Below, piece by piece: positions 26,101-36,623 of a stretch of 36,623 nucleotides of DNA (positions within the stretch are counted from its first letter, which is position 1; the number at the start of each line of letters is the position of its first letter). The DNA comes from Haplosporangium gracile. Its lineage: Eukaryota > Mortierellomycota > Mortierellomycetes > Mortierellales > Mortierellaceae. The position numbers were made by a program, and so were the translations under genes. Below the pieces are notes generated by a model that was given only the letters and a program-made list of their open reading frames with translations, had not been told where the DNA came from and searched no databases. The stretch covers positions 13,973 to 50,595 of the forward strand of contig JAAAUF010000203.1 in the NCBI GenBank assembly GCA_015499985.1, written 5' to 3'.

Positions 26101-27094
26101 TTTGATCATCCTCGATAAAGTCGGCAATCTTTCCAAGTGCCTGGACGGTTGTTGTGCGGACCACTGCCGATTCAGGGTCGACAATGGTACGGCTGAAGAG
26201 TTCCAAGAGCTGACGCAAGTTCTCGGCAAAGGCATCAGTGACCTCAAAGATGGCGTAGATGACATAGACACCAACCTCACGATGTCCAGCGGTAGGGCTC
26301 GAAGAGCACTGGAACAAGAAGGCAATCAGCTCTGACCAGGTGTTGGCGGGAATCTCGACACGACCCACCGTGGCGATAACTCGTGCTGTTGAGTGGCGAG
26401 GGAGGGACCTATTATATCGAGTATGAAATAGCGGTACATGTAAGTAACTTCTCGTGTCTGTTATTTTTGTCCTTTTGTTATCATTCCGCGCGGCGAATCA
26501 AACCAAAAGTTTTTCCTGTTGTCCGAAAGGGTGAAAAGACACGTACTCTGGCTCGTTCAAAATGATTTCCAGAAGTTTAGCTTTGACTGCGGTCCTGACA
26601 TCCAGTTCCAAGGCAGTCCACCAGTTGGACACCTGCTTGCGGAGCTCAACCGCCGCAAGTTGTCGGATCTATGTTCAAACAATAAAGTGACAGAAGGTGT
26701 GTTGTCAACATAAAACGTCGTTCTAGTTTTGTTGTTTTCATCTGTTCGTATGCTGTAGTATTGTCCAGGATTGTCAGCCCGTACCTCCTTCTGGGGCGAA
26801 GTCTGGATAATGTGGACAAGGGCGGGCACACAGTTAGCCTCAGCAAAGTACTTTGTCTTCAACGCCGACGTAGCCTAAGAGGAGATAGATAGGTGAAGTG
26901 ATGTCAATATTGGTGATCGACAACCTCTGAGTGTGTTGATGAAAGTGCAACCTTCAACTTCCTCCGCATGGAAGCGTTGTTACATTCGTTCCTCTGGCAT
27001 TGATGACTTAGCATACCTCCTTGATCTGGTCGTTGGTGTCAAAGTTGATGACCTGGCGAAGGGTCTGCTCCAGTCCTGCAACGTATTCTTCCAT
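23117..27094 (-). CDS. KAP123: Karyopherin beta, Kap123/importin-4 type
   Basis: Nuclear import receptor of HEAT repeats; Kap123/importin-4 carries ribosomal proteins and histones H3/H4 through the nuclear pore. Eight exons (27,094-27,017; 26,874-26,785; 26,668-26,547; 26,408-25,055; 24,962-24,385; 24,272-24,199; 24,100-23,665; 23,522-23,117) give 1045 aa in phase, close to the 1,080-1,110 aa usual for the family. The N-terminus has the importin-beta pattern: LEQTLRQVINFDTNDQIKE, then the IBN-type LAAVELRKQVSNWW at about 59-72. HEAT repeats with paired helices fill the remainder, e.g. VRRAACMALSSLAEEFDEEV and EVRSNAAFAIGALCQN. An acidic loop (DLDELDGEEGEEDS) falls in exon 5. The subfamily call (Kap123/importin-4 rather than Kap121/importin-5) rests on the N-terminal wording and overall length, so Kap121 is the main alternative. 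The start ATG at 27,094 is well supported by the first splice junctions. Confidence 0.88.
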
Positions 27095-28079
27095 GATGTC
27101 CGTGAGAGAGAAGGATGGATGTTGTTGGTGTGGGTGGAGTGGAAAACAAAAAAGAGGAAAAAAAAAAAAAAAAAACACAATCCAACGCCCCAAAACGTGA
27201 ACGTGATTTATCACACAAAAAAGAAAGGAGCCTTGACCGCCTCCGCCACCAAAATCAAAATCAAAACGAGATGCGTTCGCTCGTTTCCACAGGCTTGTGT
27301 CTCCAAGGTAAGGCAAAGTCTTCGTCAGTAAAAGGGCTCATTACTTCCATCTCGCCTATGCTGTCACGGCGTCGTCCATGCATCGTCTTTGTGATCCAAT
27401 TGTCGGCATCTCAGAAAGCTCAGATATCTCATAGGAAAAGTAGCAACCAAACGGGATACGAAAAAATTGGCAAATGGGAATGCGCGATTTTTGTGCGCGG
27501 CCTCGTAAAATAATATCTTTGCTAGACTACTTTTAACCTTATCTGAGACAACAACCTTTGACATTGATGGTGCCTGGTTCCTGGCGCCGGTTTTTTGTTG
27601 TCACATTGTAGGAAGATCTCCGATTGATGTCATGTTTATGTTATGAGGCAAGCATTGGCTACATAGTTGGTCGAGATGATACGAAAACGCCAGGGCACAT
27701 TGGACACCTAATAAATTATCGGGGCCGGAGGCTTTGTTGGATTAAATGACGAAATTCGACAGAATGGGAGTTCGTCAGCAATTTGGAATGGTGGATGCAT
27801 GCCTCTCTTAGCGAGAGTGATTGAGAAATCGCTCGTGGGGTGCGATATGAAGAAGAGAAAGTCCCAAACAGGGCCTCGAAGACCTCTACAGGTCCTAATT
27901 TTTATTTTTTCATTTCAAATAAATAACTTAATTTTGGTGTGTACTCACGCATCCGTTTCCACAAACATGGATTGGTTCACAGAGAGATATTTTCCATGCA
28001 AAGGAACAAAGGCATTGCCTAATGGAGCGATGTTTCAGCTTTTGTATTATTTTTCAAACTTTGTGCGATCTAAAGGGTG
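27095..28079. other. Intergenic region between the karyopherin and the UBL-WLM protease
   Basis: 985 bp. Near the karyopherin it has a purine tract with a 19-A run (27,157-27,175), i.e. CT-rich on its coding strand, fitting a leader. A 66-codon minus frame (27,564-27,364, starting MSKVVVSDKVKSSL) is isolated and unrecognised. Near the other end, AATAAA on the minus strand (27,906-27,901) could end the UBL-WLM transcript if its 3' UTR is long. No gene is supported. Confidence 0.5.
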
Positions 28080-29284
28080 CTACTTTGCGCCACACATACC
28101 GTCTTCATCCTTCTCAGACTCGATCTGACGCAATTGTGCAGCCCTCGCAACTAGCTCTCGTGTCGTCAAAGCTTGGGTGTCACGATGACTTGCGCCCCCT
28201 CCTCCTCCAAGGACATACGAGCCGCCCTTCCAGGACTGTCCATCAATTACATGGTCCTCCAGATCATCATGGTATCCTTGAAGTCCGTTGGCTGGGTCGA
28301 AAAAGTCGCCGCCTGCGACTCGGCTGCCGTTCTGTGCTGTCCAATCCAGTTGCTGTACCTCTTTGTTCAGTTGTCGGTTCAGTGCGTGGAAGTTGTCGTC
28401 GTGCTCGCTCCAGATCTAAAGGTATCATAGTTTACAAACAATTACCTCCGCATTAGTTCCTCCATCCAACAAAAGTCATGAAAACACACGAATCGAATCA
28501 TCATAAGAAAATATAGTGAAACTTACGTTGTGTGCAAGTTCATGCAAGAGAACTTTTCGAACCGCATCATAATGCCGAAACCCCTCCAAATCATCCGTCC
28601 GTAACCGAAGCGCAATCAATTCGCCCTTATTCCTGTTGTATCCCAAAATGGTCTTTTGGGCGGGGGACAATTCAATCAAGGCACCGACCTGCCACTTGTG
28701 TAGTTTCATGATCCCGATGATGCCTTTATCATGCTTGAGTCGTTCCAGAACTGCACGTGCTTTGTCCTGTTCATGAAACTCTGAGAGGACTTGGATGGGT
28801 CCGAATGTGTACTTGCCGTCGTCCATGTTTCGTACTGGTTGCGCTCTCTGTGGAGTGTTGATATAGGTCAGAGTGAAGAGATTGATATCAGTATCCCATA
28901 CGACGAATAATAAAAGTTTTCTTCTCGAAAAATGTTAAAATGTGTCCAGGAGCAGGTTCATACCTTGGCTGTAGGTGCAGGACGGTAGCTCTTCCGTGTA
29001 TTGATATGCTCATCAATAGAATGAACCTTGGCAATATCCTTCTCAGTGGTGCCGAGGACAAAGATCTTGGCTCCGGTTGTGAGGGTAGGGTGCTTCATAA
29101 AGACAGTGTCGGTATCCTGGCTTTCGTTGGGTTTGAGAACCTTGCCCTTAAACATGACCTTGAGTCCCGAGAGAGGCACCTGAGTCTGTGCTGAGATTTG
29201 CTCCAGCAAAAGGGTTGCTGTTGCTGTGGGAGGGATGTCGAGGTCGTACTTTGTCCCCTTGAATGTGTACTGGATTGAAGCCAT
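28080..29284 (-). CDS. Ubiquitin-like and WLM domain metalloprotease (Wss1/SPRTN-related)
   Basis: WLM proteins are zinc metalloproteases; Wss1 cleaves DNA-protein crosslinks and works with Cdc48 and SUMO. Three exons (29,284-28,964; 28,847-28,527; 28,415-28,080) give 325 aa. Residues 1-83 form a ubiquitin-like domain (GLKVMFKGKVLKPNESQD). The WLM domain runs about 115-260, with the zinc site HELAHNIWSEH (HExxH at 209-213, third His at 219) followed by DDNFHALNRQLNKEV. This UBL-plus-WLM layout matches fission yeast SPCC1442.07c better than budding yeast Wss1, which lacks the UBL, so a direct role in crosslink repair is inference. The C-terminus as modelled reads ...DEDGMCGAK. A donor-like GTATGT sits inside it (28,099), and splicing there could give a different, longer tail. 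The gene is divergent to the ZGRF1-like helicase, 455 bp apart. Confidence 0.9.
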
Positions 29285-29739
29285 TTTTGTATTGTGTGGC
29301 GGTAAAGGATGATGGTTTATAGTTCTCTGTGCCTGAGAATGTTTCTTGTCCTGTGCTTGGTTGGCTGGTCGGTAAAAAGTGTGAGTTCTCTGTGATGAGC
29401 TGGTATATATTATCGAAGGAGAGTGTTGTATTAGTGCTGTGCGTGAAATTGGGCGAAGTGGAGTATGGAGCTGAAAAAAGAACGAAAAAGATGAATTGGG
29501 TCCGTCCTTTTATTCTCTCGATCACTACTTGGCAAGCCTGCCCTGCATAGAAGGAATTACGCAGTCCCACACAGATGACAAATCAGCACTGTGGACAAAT
29601 CGAAACAAACCTAACGCGTTTGTCAAGGAACACTTTCCATTTTTGGCCACCAAAATTTGACCTTTCTCTTGTGGTTCAACCCATCACTCTCTTTGCTTTG
29701 GTATGACATGCGAACCTACCAACAGCAACAACAACAACC
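29285..29739. promoter_or_regulatory. Divergent promoter shared by the UBL-WLM protease and ZGRF1-like helicase
   Basis: 455 bp between the two start codons. The right end carries an (AAC)n leader just before the ATG at 29,740. A TATA-like stretch (TATATATTATC, 29,403-29,413) lies about 120 bp upstream of the protease ATG. No coding sequence is supported. Confidence 0.6.
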
Positions 29740-32700
29740 ATGAACCCTTACTCCGAATTCACCTGTCTCTATACCAGCCAGAAGCAAAAGAAGGCAAAGA
29801 CTTGGCAAGATGGTAATTCACTCTTCTTCCTTCTGCCCCAGAATGAACTCTTGTTGTGATCACAGACCATACATTCGTCCCATTTTGGCCACCAAAAAAA
29901 AGTATTTGCACTTATTTTTGTCAACTATAATAGGTCGCTTGAAATACTTTCACAACAACTCCAAGGTCATCCTCTATGACGAAAAGTACAATGTACTCGA
30001 CAGCAAGTTCCACCGAGGAGCGGCGCTGGCTGTTGGCGATGACATGGACATGGAGAGGCACTTGGTCACTGTCGAGGACTTGACAGTCGAATACGCCACC
30101 AATTCCGGGGATTCAGGAATATCTGTCAAACCTGTTGCGACCACCCCAACAGCAGCTCGTATGGCAGTACCAGTACGAATAGCGCCATCGCACCAGCAGT
30201 CAATGCCAGCTGGGAGACCTCTGAATCCATACACGTTGGCTGCCTCAGTTAATACGGCCTCATTTTCGTCCCGATCAACTGATGGAGCAACAGCATCGTC
30301 TGCGGGCAGACCTATGAACGGCTCCACAGCTCAGCAACACCAGTTCAGCAATGCGGGAATCAGCAGCAGCTACTCTGTGGATGCACCCCAACCAGACTTG
30401 AAACGGAAAAAGTGGAGGGCGCCTTTCACGAACAACGAGCCTACACCTCCTTCGATGGACGAACAATTTAATCAAATGGACGATGGCGATTTTGACAATT
30501 GGGAAGACGTCGACATGCTGGGCTCCGTCGTTACATCCCCAACACCAGAACTCAGGAGTACTAACGAGAATACAGCCACGAGTAGAGTGCCCACAGGGCC
30601 AATCGCTTCTATAGAATCCAGTTTAATATTCAAGGCTGCGTCATCGACGACTTCATCTTCAGGATCGACAGTCTTCTCAAGGGACGCACCCAAAAGGCGT
30701 AAAGTTGGACTATCAAGACCTACAGGATCTTTGGACGTCCCCGCACAGTCCTCACTCATGGCTCCTCACAAGCCTCCCAGTAGCCAACTCGAGTTCCCTA
30801 CCGCTGCTCGTTGCACTAACTTTACTGGAAAGAACTCTGGACAGCTTCTTCGGCGGTCGATGGCACTCGGATCTCGGTTTGCATCGACCAACCATTACAG
30901 GGACAGCATGACATTCTTGATCTACGAGCATCTTCAGATCATGGTCATTGAGATCGCCATTATCATGTGGGGCATCAGGTCGAGCGGGAAGGCACATGAC
31001 GGAGACTCTCAGGATTCGCTTTACCGGAGCCGTGGAGTTCATATGCATTCGGGTTCCACATTGAGGAGGCGAGGCGATGCGTATACAGGATTTCCACTGT
31101 ATCGAGGTCAATCAGGAACGAGCGGTTCGACAGAAGCAAGCGCTGTGGTGCAGCCGTCTGCTCAGCAAGGCGCTGTGCTATCACTTCCTAATAAGGAACA
31201 TCACTCAAAGTAAGGGCGGAGGGTCGACACTTGGTATGCGGATCAAATTATCACGGGATTACTAGATGTTGACATCGACTTTCCGCACTTTTCTACTCAT
31301 CAGGTACTCCAAGGATGATCTCTGGGTGGTATCACAATCGTCACGGTTCGATGCTGCATCCACGTTTTTCGCTCGATCCGTCTTTTACGGGCCATCAGGG
31401 AACGATGTCGAGGTGAGATGCAGGCACACTGTTGAGGATCGGAAAAAGTCGAAGCATATGATTTACATTTGGACTTGTATCTTACCTATGCTGTCTCTTT
31501 CCCATAGATTACCTGCTTATCACATAGTGACTCCAGTAAGGCCAGGGACATGCTGTCACGCTCAAATCAAGTCTGCGCTCTCCGACTTTTCAACGGCATG
31601 TCAGAGTTCATGATGCTTGGTAAGCACTTGACGTTTCTTAATATCGCCCTGCAGGCGACAGTTTCATTTCAATAATCACAAGACACTCACTCGCATCTTA
31701 CGTCTCCACAACGACCATTTAGACAACTTGCAGGACGGGCTGACAAAAACGCCGCTTCTCCCTACACTTTTGAACTATGTTCCGCCAGAGTTGGTCAAAG
31801 TATCAAAAACAGCAGTCTTCAAGGCGCCCTCTCGTATTCCTGAAAAGTCTGGATGTATTGTGCTGACAGAAGAGGATGGTATCGATATGGAGACAGAGCT
31901 TCAGGACACGATTGAGAAGTATGGGCTGAATTACGAGCAGGCGATTGTATTACGGAACTTTGCTCACACTGTCGTCCGAGCGCCAGGGTGGATTCCATCG
32001 TCTTCTGAGCCACCGCCAATCCTACTTGTTCACGGTACGGTATTTAATAGGTCATGGGATAGACCTTTTTGTGGACAATATCATACATCTTATTAACAGT
32101 AATGCCTTCTTGATTCGACATTTATTAGGTGTGTTCGGAGCGGGAAAGAGGTATGGCATACCGATAAATGCAGTACCGTACTCCATCAGGAGGAAAAAAA
32201 GATCGACTCCATGAATTAGCGCTAATTCAGATATCTCTTTTTACCTCCAGTTTCTTGATTGCGGTTTTGATCGTCTTTATTGACACGCTTCTGAGCAAGG
32301 CTCGCCCACTCCCCAAAGATGTGCGATCCTGTCGCTTCTTGGTGACCTCCATGACTGTAAGTTTTTGAATCCTACCCTCCCTTGCTCTTTGTGGTTAGAG
32401 CTGGATGATGAGAAGGTGCAACTAAATCTAAGAGTTTCTTTTCTTCCAATCAATAGAATGTTGCAGTGGACAGGATTCTGATGGTAGGCATCTGCGAAAA
32501 GTTACCTTTATTGGATCATGCTCCGGGAGATATCGCGATACTAAGATTCTCGTACAGGCTTTGTTAGATCTTAATTACAACAAGTTCGTACGGGTGGGGA
32601 GCCTGAAAAAAGTTGCTAGGAGAGTTCTCCCCTTCACCGCTCAGTCAGCAAGTGCACGAAAAGGAGAAGGTAAATATCTCGATCTGCACAAAGTTTTGTT

Positions 32701-35700
32701 GTCATCGATCGAGTAACCTAAGCAGGCCTTAACATTGCATTTCACAATGTCTCATATAGATGTTAAGGAGTTGCAGGCGATGTTGAACGACGACAGCCTT
32801 TCAATCAAGGAGCGCCAGTATGTTAAGGACGCGATGAGACGATTTCAGCGAGAGGAGAATCGTGGATTGGTCGAGAAGGCAGATGTTGTTGGTAAGAATC
32901 TTAGCGCCACTAATTTGACATCGGGAATATGATTGGCTGAAGATCGAAGCTGATTATTTTCTTTATTTTCTCGTTTCTCGATTTAAGGAGCGACATGTGT
33001 GGCTTCTATGTTTGAAGTCATGGACGAGGCATCTTTTCCTATCGTCATTTTGGATGAAGCAAGGTACGTTTACGACATTACTGTATGATTGTGCAATGAA
33101 AAGAGGATATGGACGGACTGACTAATTCGTCCGTTTCTTATCCAGTCAATTGTTAGAGCCAATGTCGCTGATCCCGATATGCCGAGCTGCGTGTCAAAAG
33201 GTGGTTATGGTTGGAGACCCTCTCCAGCTTTCGCCGCCTATCAATACTATTGGCGATAGTGCCGTCAAGGGTCTCTCTCGAACTCTCTTTGACCGGTCCA
33301 TCGAGGTATGATGGCTCTCTATATGATTGTGACGTCCTTGGCTTGCAGTCATGCATTCATACCCGAGCTAACAGGTGGATACTTTTCATTTTCTTCTGTA
33401 CCGAATAGATGGGAATCAAGGTAAAGAGCTGACTCTGTCACGCGGAGCAACGTCAATTTTGAACGCAAAACCGTAATCCTACGCGACTTACACGCCTGAT
33501 TTTCTCTCTGTACTACGTAGCCAATCATGCTTAGGACGCAGTACCGATGCCACGAGCGGATAGCAGAGATCAGTAACGCGCTGTTTTACTCCAACGTTCT
33601 TAAGACAGGCTCGAGTTTGGAGGGCCGTGCGCCTTTGATTGAGGGTCTGCCGACACTGACTTTCGTCGAGAACCAAGGACAGGAAATTCAGAACCCGCGG
33701 AGTAAATCATACACCAACCCGGCCGAGATCAAACTGGTCGTCACCATCATCCAACGCTTCCTGCACCTGAATGTCCCAGAGACGAGTATCGGTGTCATCT
33801 CTCTTTGTAAGTTCCAGTTGATGGCACTACTGATCGAATGGCTCCTTGGCTTGCAGATAGGCAGCTAACTTATGTTTGCACTTCTTGTTTTATAGACAAA
33901 TCTCAGGCGGACGGGATTGAATCAGAGCTGAATGAACAACTGAAGAACTCTGGTCAAAAGGGTGGTGTACAAATCTCGACAGTCGATGCATTTCAGGCAA
34001 GTGGGCTTTTGTCATCAGTCTATATGCGCATATTTTGCCCACTACGGTGCTGGTTCTTGTTCCTAACAACGTGATTAAACTCTATATGCTAACTAGGGCT
34101 CGGAGAAGGAAGTCATTATTGTGTCGACGGTTCGCACAGACGCGATCGGATTCATTGACAACCATCAGCGTGTCAACGTTGCTTTAACGCGAGCCAAGCG
34201 GTACGCACTAACACTAGTGTTTTCTTTGCAGGGATCTGAATGTTTGCAAAAGGGACGACGGTATTAATCAGCTGATTGGATTTGAAATATTTAGGCATCT
34301 ATTTGTAGTGGGGTCCTCACAGCTTCTGTACTCGAACAAGATCTGGGGCTCGATCTTGAAGGATCATTGTGGGAGTAAGTCGTAAATTTGGCATTTCAAC
34401 AACCCGTACTGAATGATGTCATTTAAGTCAGCGCTAACTATGTTGTGTTATCTCTTGACTACAGCTATGCAGGATGGTATGATGAGTGGACAAAGCTTTA
34501 TGCAACGACTAAGGACTCTCAAACCTCTCCAGCGACAGGCGACACCTCCTCCACAGATGCAGCTGGTAGAGTCGGAGGATGAAAACGAAGAACGACGAGA
34601 TGACAGGCTGGAAGACGAAGGACAGTATTTGGATCGCGAGGAGGATCAGGACGACTACGAAGATGACGATGATTATGGAAACGACGGATACAAATCGTAC
34701 CGTACATCCACGCCCGTCGCGGCCCAGGCTGGAACCAAAAAATATGCGCTCTACCAGGCAGATGATGAAGAGGAGAGCGACGATGGATATGATGATCGGG
34801 ACTCGGGCCGATCCAACGCTCAGTCTCGCTACAACGATGGTAGCGGTGCTTCGGATCTTCACAAACGACACGATCCTCCTCGTAATGACGGTTATGGTCG
34901 CCAAACCCTTACCGCTGCCGCACAAGGAGATGCCCAGAGATACACGGAGAGAGCAAGAAAAGTACAGGAGGATGTACTTCAGGAAACCCTGGGTTCATAT
35001 GACCATGCATCTGATGACGTTGAAAGAGGTCTCGAGGATCTTCTTTCGGCTCACAGGGATACCCCATCGTCTCCACTGCCGCCATCCGTCGTCCAGAGAT
35101 CGAGCTCTTCTAATAGCGTGATGCAGAGGGGCAAGAGCAATGTTGAACCAGTGAGGGCTGCAGCTTCAGAGCAGAGGAGAGTTGCACAAGTATATGCCCA
35201 ATTACCTGAAAGAACCCCTGAGCGCAGTACAGATTCCTTGAAGCAAAGTACAGACGATGTTGTCAAGGAGGAGCGAGCAGAGAACGAGGAGGTAGTGGTG
35301 GATGAAGTTGTGTGGGAGATGAGTGAAGAGTCCGAAGTTAATACTCCTGTCGACTTGCACGCCGTATCCGATTGTCAAGCAGAAGAATACGACGAGGAGA
35401 TCCACAAGGTCAACAACAGGAACGGTGAAAGTGTGCAGGAGGAGAGCGAGGTGTTTGCGTTTGATCCGAGCGCACAACAACAACAACAGCAGCAGCAGGA
35501 ATCAGAACGCGACACGACAATGATGCCGCTCCAGGGATCCTACGAGTCGCAACGGATCGAGGACTTGGATGTGGTTGGGTTGTCACAATGGGCTTCGCCA
35601 ACTCAGCATTTCGAGAAGAGTATCGAAACTACTGCTGCTTCTGGTACTGTTACTGCTGTTGTTGTCGAAACGGGATTGGTTGGCGGTGCTGATGCTACTG

Positions 35701-35855
35701 CCGCTGCTGCTGCTGGCATGGGAGCGAGGGATGGGGAGGAGGAGGGCGAGGATAAGACAGGGGAGAGCCAAGGAGCAGGTGCAGGAGGAGAGTTGATGAT
35801 GGATGGAGAGGAAGACGATATCTCGTGTCTTGAGGTTGAGGGCTTTGATTATTAA
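29740..35855 (+). CDS. ZGRF1: ZGRF1-type SF1 DNA helicase with N-terminal DUF2439 domain
   Basis: ZGRF1 is a 5'-3' helicase that aids RAD51 recombination and interstrand crosslink repair; DUF2439 is also found in yeast Mte1 and fission yeast Dbl2. Eighteen exons (29,740-29,812; 29,934-31,209; 31,304-31,412; 31,508-31,619; 31,723-32,034; 32,129-32,150; 32,251-32,356; 32,457-32,483; 32,558-32,669; 32,760-32,891; 32,988-33,063; 33,146-33,305; 33,409-33,420; 33,521-33,806; 33,896-33,996; 34,097-34,200; 34,295-34,374; 34,465-35,855) give 1496 aa in phase. DUF2439 is at about 5-80 (FTCLYTSQKQKKAKTWQDG). The helicase core holds GVFGAGKS (628-635), DEAS (783-786), GDPLQLSP (809-816), LRTQYRCH, STVDAFQGSEKE and ALTRAKR (1001-1007). 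No GRF zinc finger is visible. A 460-residue acidic tail with a Gln run ends the protein. One intron is GC-AG. Identification is firm; individual small exons need RNA support. Confidence 0.92.
35475..35498 (+). repeat. CAA/CAG repeat encoding a Gln run
   Basis: Mixed CAA and CAG codons give eight Gln in a row near residue 1370 of the ZGRF1-like protein. Mixed codons make it less slippage-prone than a pure CAG run. Confidence 0.85.
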
Positions 35856-36623
35856 AAAAGCTTTAATCACACAGCTATTTTGCGCTTACTTTAGTTTGTG
35901 ATCGATCGAAAACAAGGGGTGGAAGCTGAGGATGGCATGTGCGTTTTTCGTTCGGTCGGTTGTTGTTTCTTTTCATTTTACCAAGTATTAATCTAACGGA
36001 CTATCGACTGGGTGGGGTGCTGATAAAAATACAAAACAGGGTCGGCCAACCAGGTACATACGAGGCACAGACATGTATTATACCATTGACGTGGCGAAGG
36101 ACAAAGGGCCAAGGCGCGGTGCGATGATGACCAAGACAAAAAAAAAGGGGGAGGGGGGGGGGGATGAGATAATTAACAAGTGAGCACTTGACGAGAGAGG
36201 AATGAGAGTGAGTGAGCATAAGCATGAGCGTGAGTGTTTAGTGGAAAGCTTGAAGGGGAAAAATGGCAAAAACCATAGGATGGTCAGTCAGCTTGATCAG
36301 CCTGTTGAAAAAAAAAATCTAGGGGTTTGCTTTAGACAAGCAAGCAGGCAGGTGAGCTGAACTGAGGGTATAAAACAAGGCAGGGTTGATGGATGGATGT
36401 GAATGGGATTTGATGGGCAATGTTGATGGGATATGGGGATAACGAACAAGGAAAAATGGGAGGGATGACCATGGTCGGGGAAATCACACGTGGTAGACAC
36501 GCCCTTCCTTCCTTCTCATTTGATTTTTTTCATGTGGAGGGGCGGACTGGGCAAGATGATCGTTATTTCGGTGTGGTCGTGTCGGACTTTTTTTTTTTTT
36601 TATCAAACACAATATGCTTTGTG
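35856..36623. other. 3' flank of the ZGRF1-like gene to the window end
   Basis: No gene supported. A/G homopolymer block at 36,138-36,163 and a T-run at 36,588-36,601. No AATAAA was seen just after the helicase stop; an AT-rich stretch at 35,853-35,870 may serve instead. Short frames are low-complexity. Confidence 0.5.

Noticed and set aside
25682..26335. 217-codon plus frame opposite the karyopherin
   Set aside because: Antisense shadow of a long, codon-biased HEAT-repeat exon; no independent motif.
27364..27564. 66-codon minus frame starting MSKVVVSDKVKSSL
   Set aside because: No family match, no leader or splice context, and it lies between two well-modelled genes; kept only as a note.
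28022..28456. 144-codon plus frame opposite the WLM protease
   Set aside because: The minus strand carries the WLM zinc-site exon here, so the plus frame is a shadow.

Overview
The window is nuclear DNA from an intron-rich, early-diverging fungus. I infer Mucoromycota, most likely a Mortierella-type species. The basis is short GT-AG introns of about 70-140 nt, pyrimidine-rich leaders upstream of starts, fungal-type proteins, and gene families whose wording I associate with Mortierellaceae. There are no bacterial, viral or transposon genes and no CRISPR, rRNA or tRNA that I can support. The species call was not tested by any search.

Layout. 1-811 holds the 5' part of an unrecognised minus-strand gene that runs off the left edge. 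812 to about 8,900 has no gene I can defend; it contains strand-asymmetric polypyrimidine tracts, TATA-like sites and isolated splice-like signals. 8,961-9,395 is a possible small three-exon plus-strand gene. From 10,273 on the window is dense: TAF5 (minus, 10,273-13,455), a Siw14-type inositol-pyrophosphate/tyrosine phosphatase (plus, 13,862-16,850), an OCRL/INPP5B-like inositol polyphosphate 5-phosphatase (minus, 17,244-22,514), a Kap123/importin-4 karyopherin (minus, 23,117-27,094), a UBL-WLM metalloprotease (minus, 28,080-29,284) and a ZGRF1-type SF1 helicase with an N-terminal DUF2439 domain (plus, 29,740-35,855). The last 770 bases are non-coding.

Gene models were built by hand by joining exons at splice sites so that every reading frame closes: TAF5 745 aa, Siw14-like 341 aa, OCRL-like 1191 aa, Kap123-like 1045 aa, UBL-WLM 325 aa, ZGRF1-like 1496 aa. 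All six totals are multiples of three with a single terminal stop. This supports the models but does not replace RNA evidence.

Two pairings stand out. The Siw14-like and OCRL-like genes are convergent neighbours and both act on inositol phosphates. The UBL-WLM protease and the ZGRF1 helicase share a 455-bp divergent promoter, and both families are linked to DNA damage (DNA-protein crosslinks and interstrand crosslink/recombination repair). TAF5 and the Siw14-like gene share a 406-bp divergent promoter. No exotic new system is evident. The points most worth checking are the repair-gene pair, very small exons (12, 16 and 22 nt, one carrying the P-loop), a GC-AG intron, and the long gene-poor left third.
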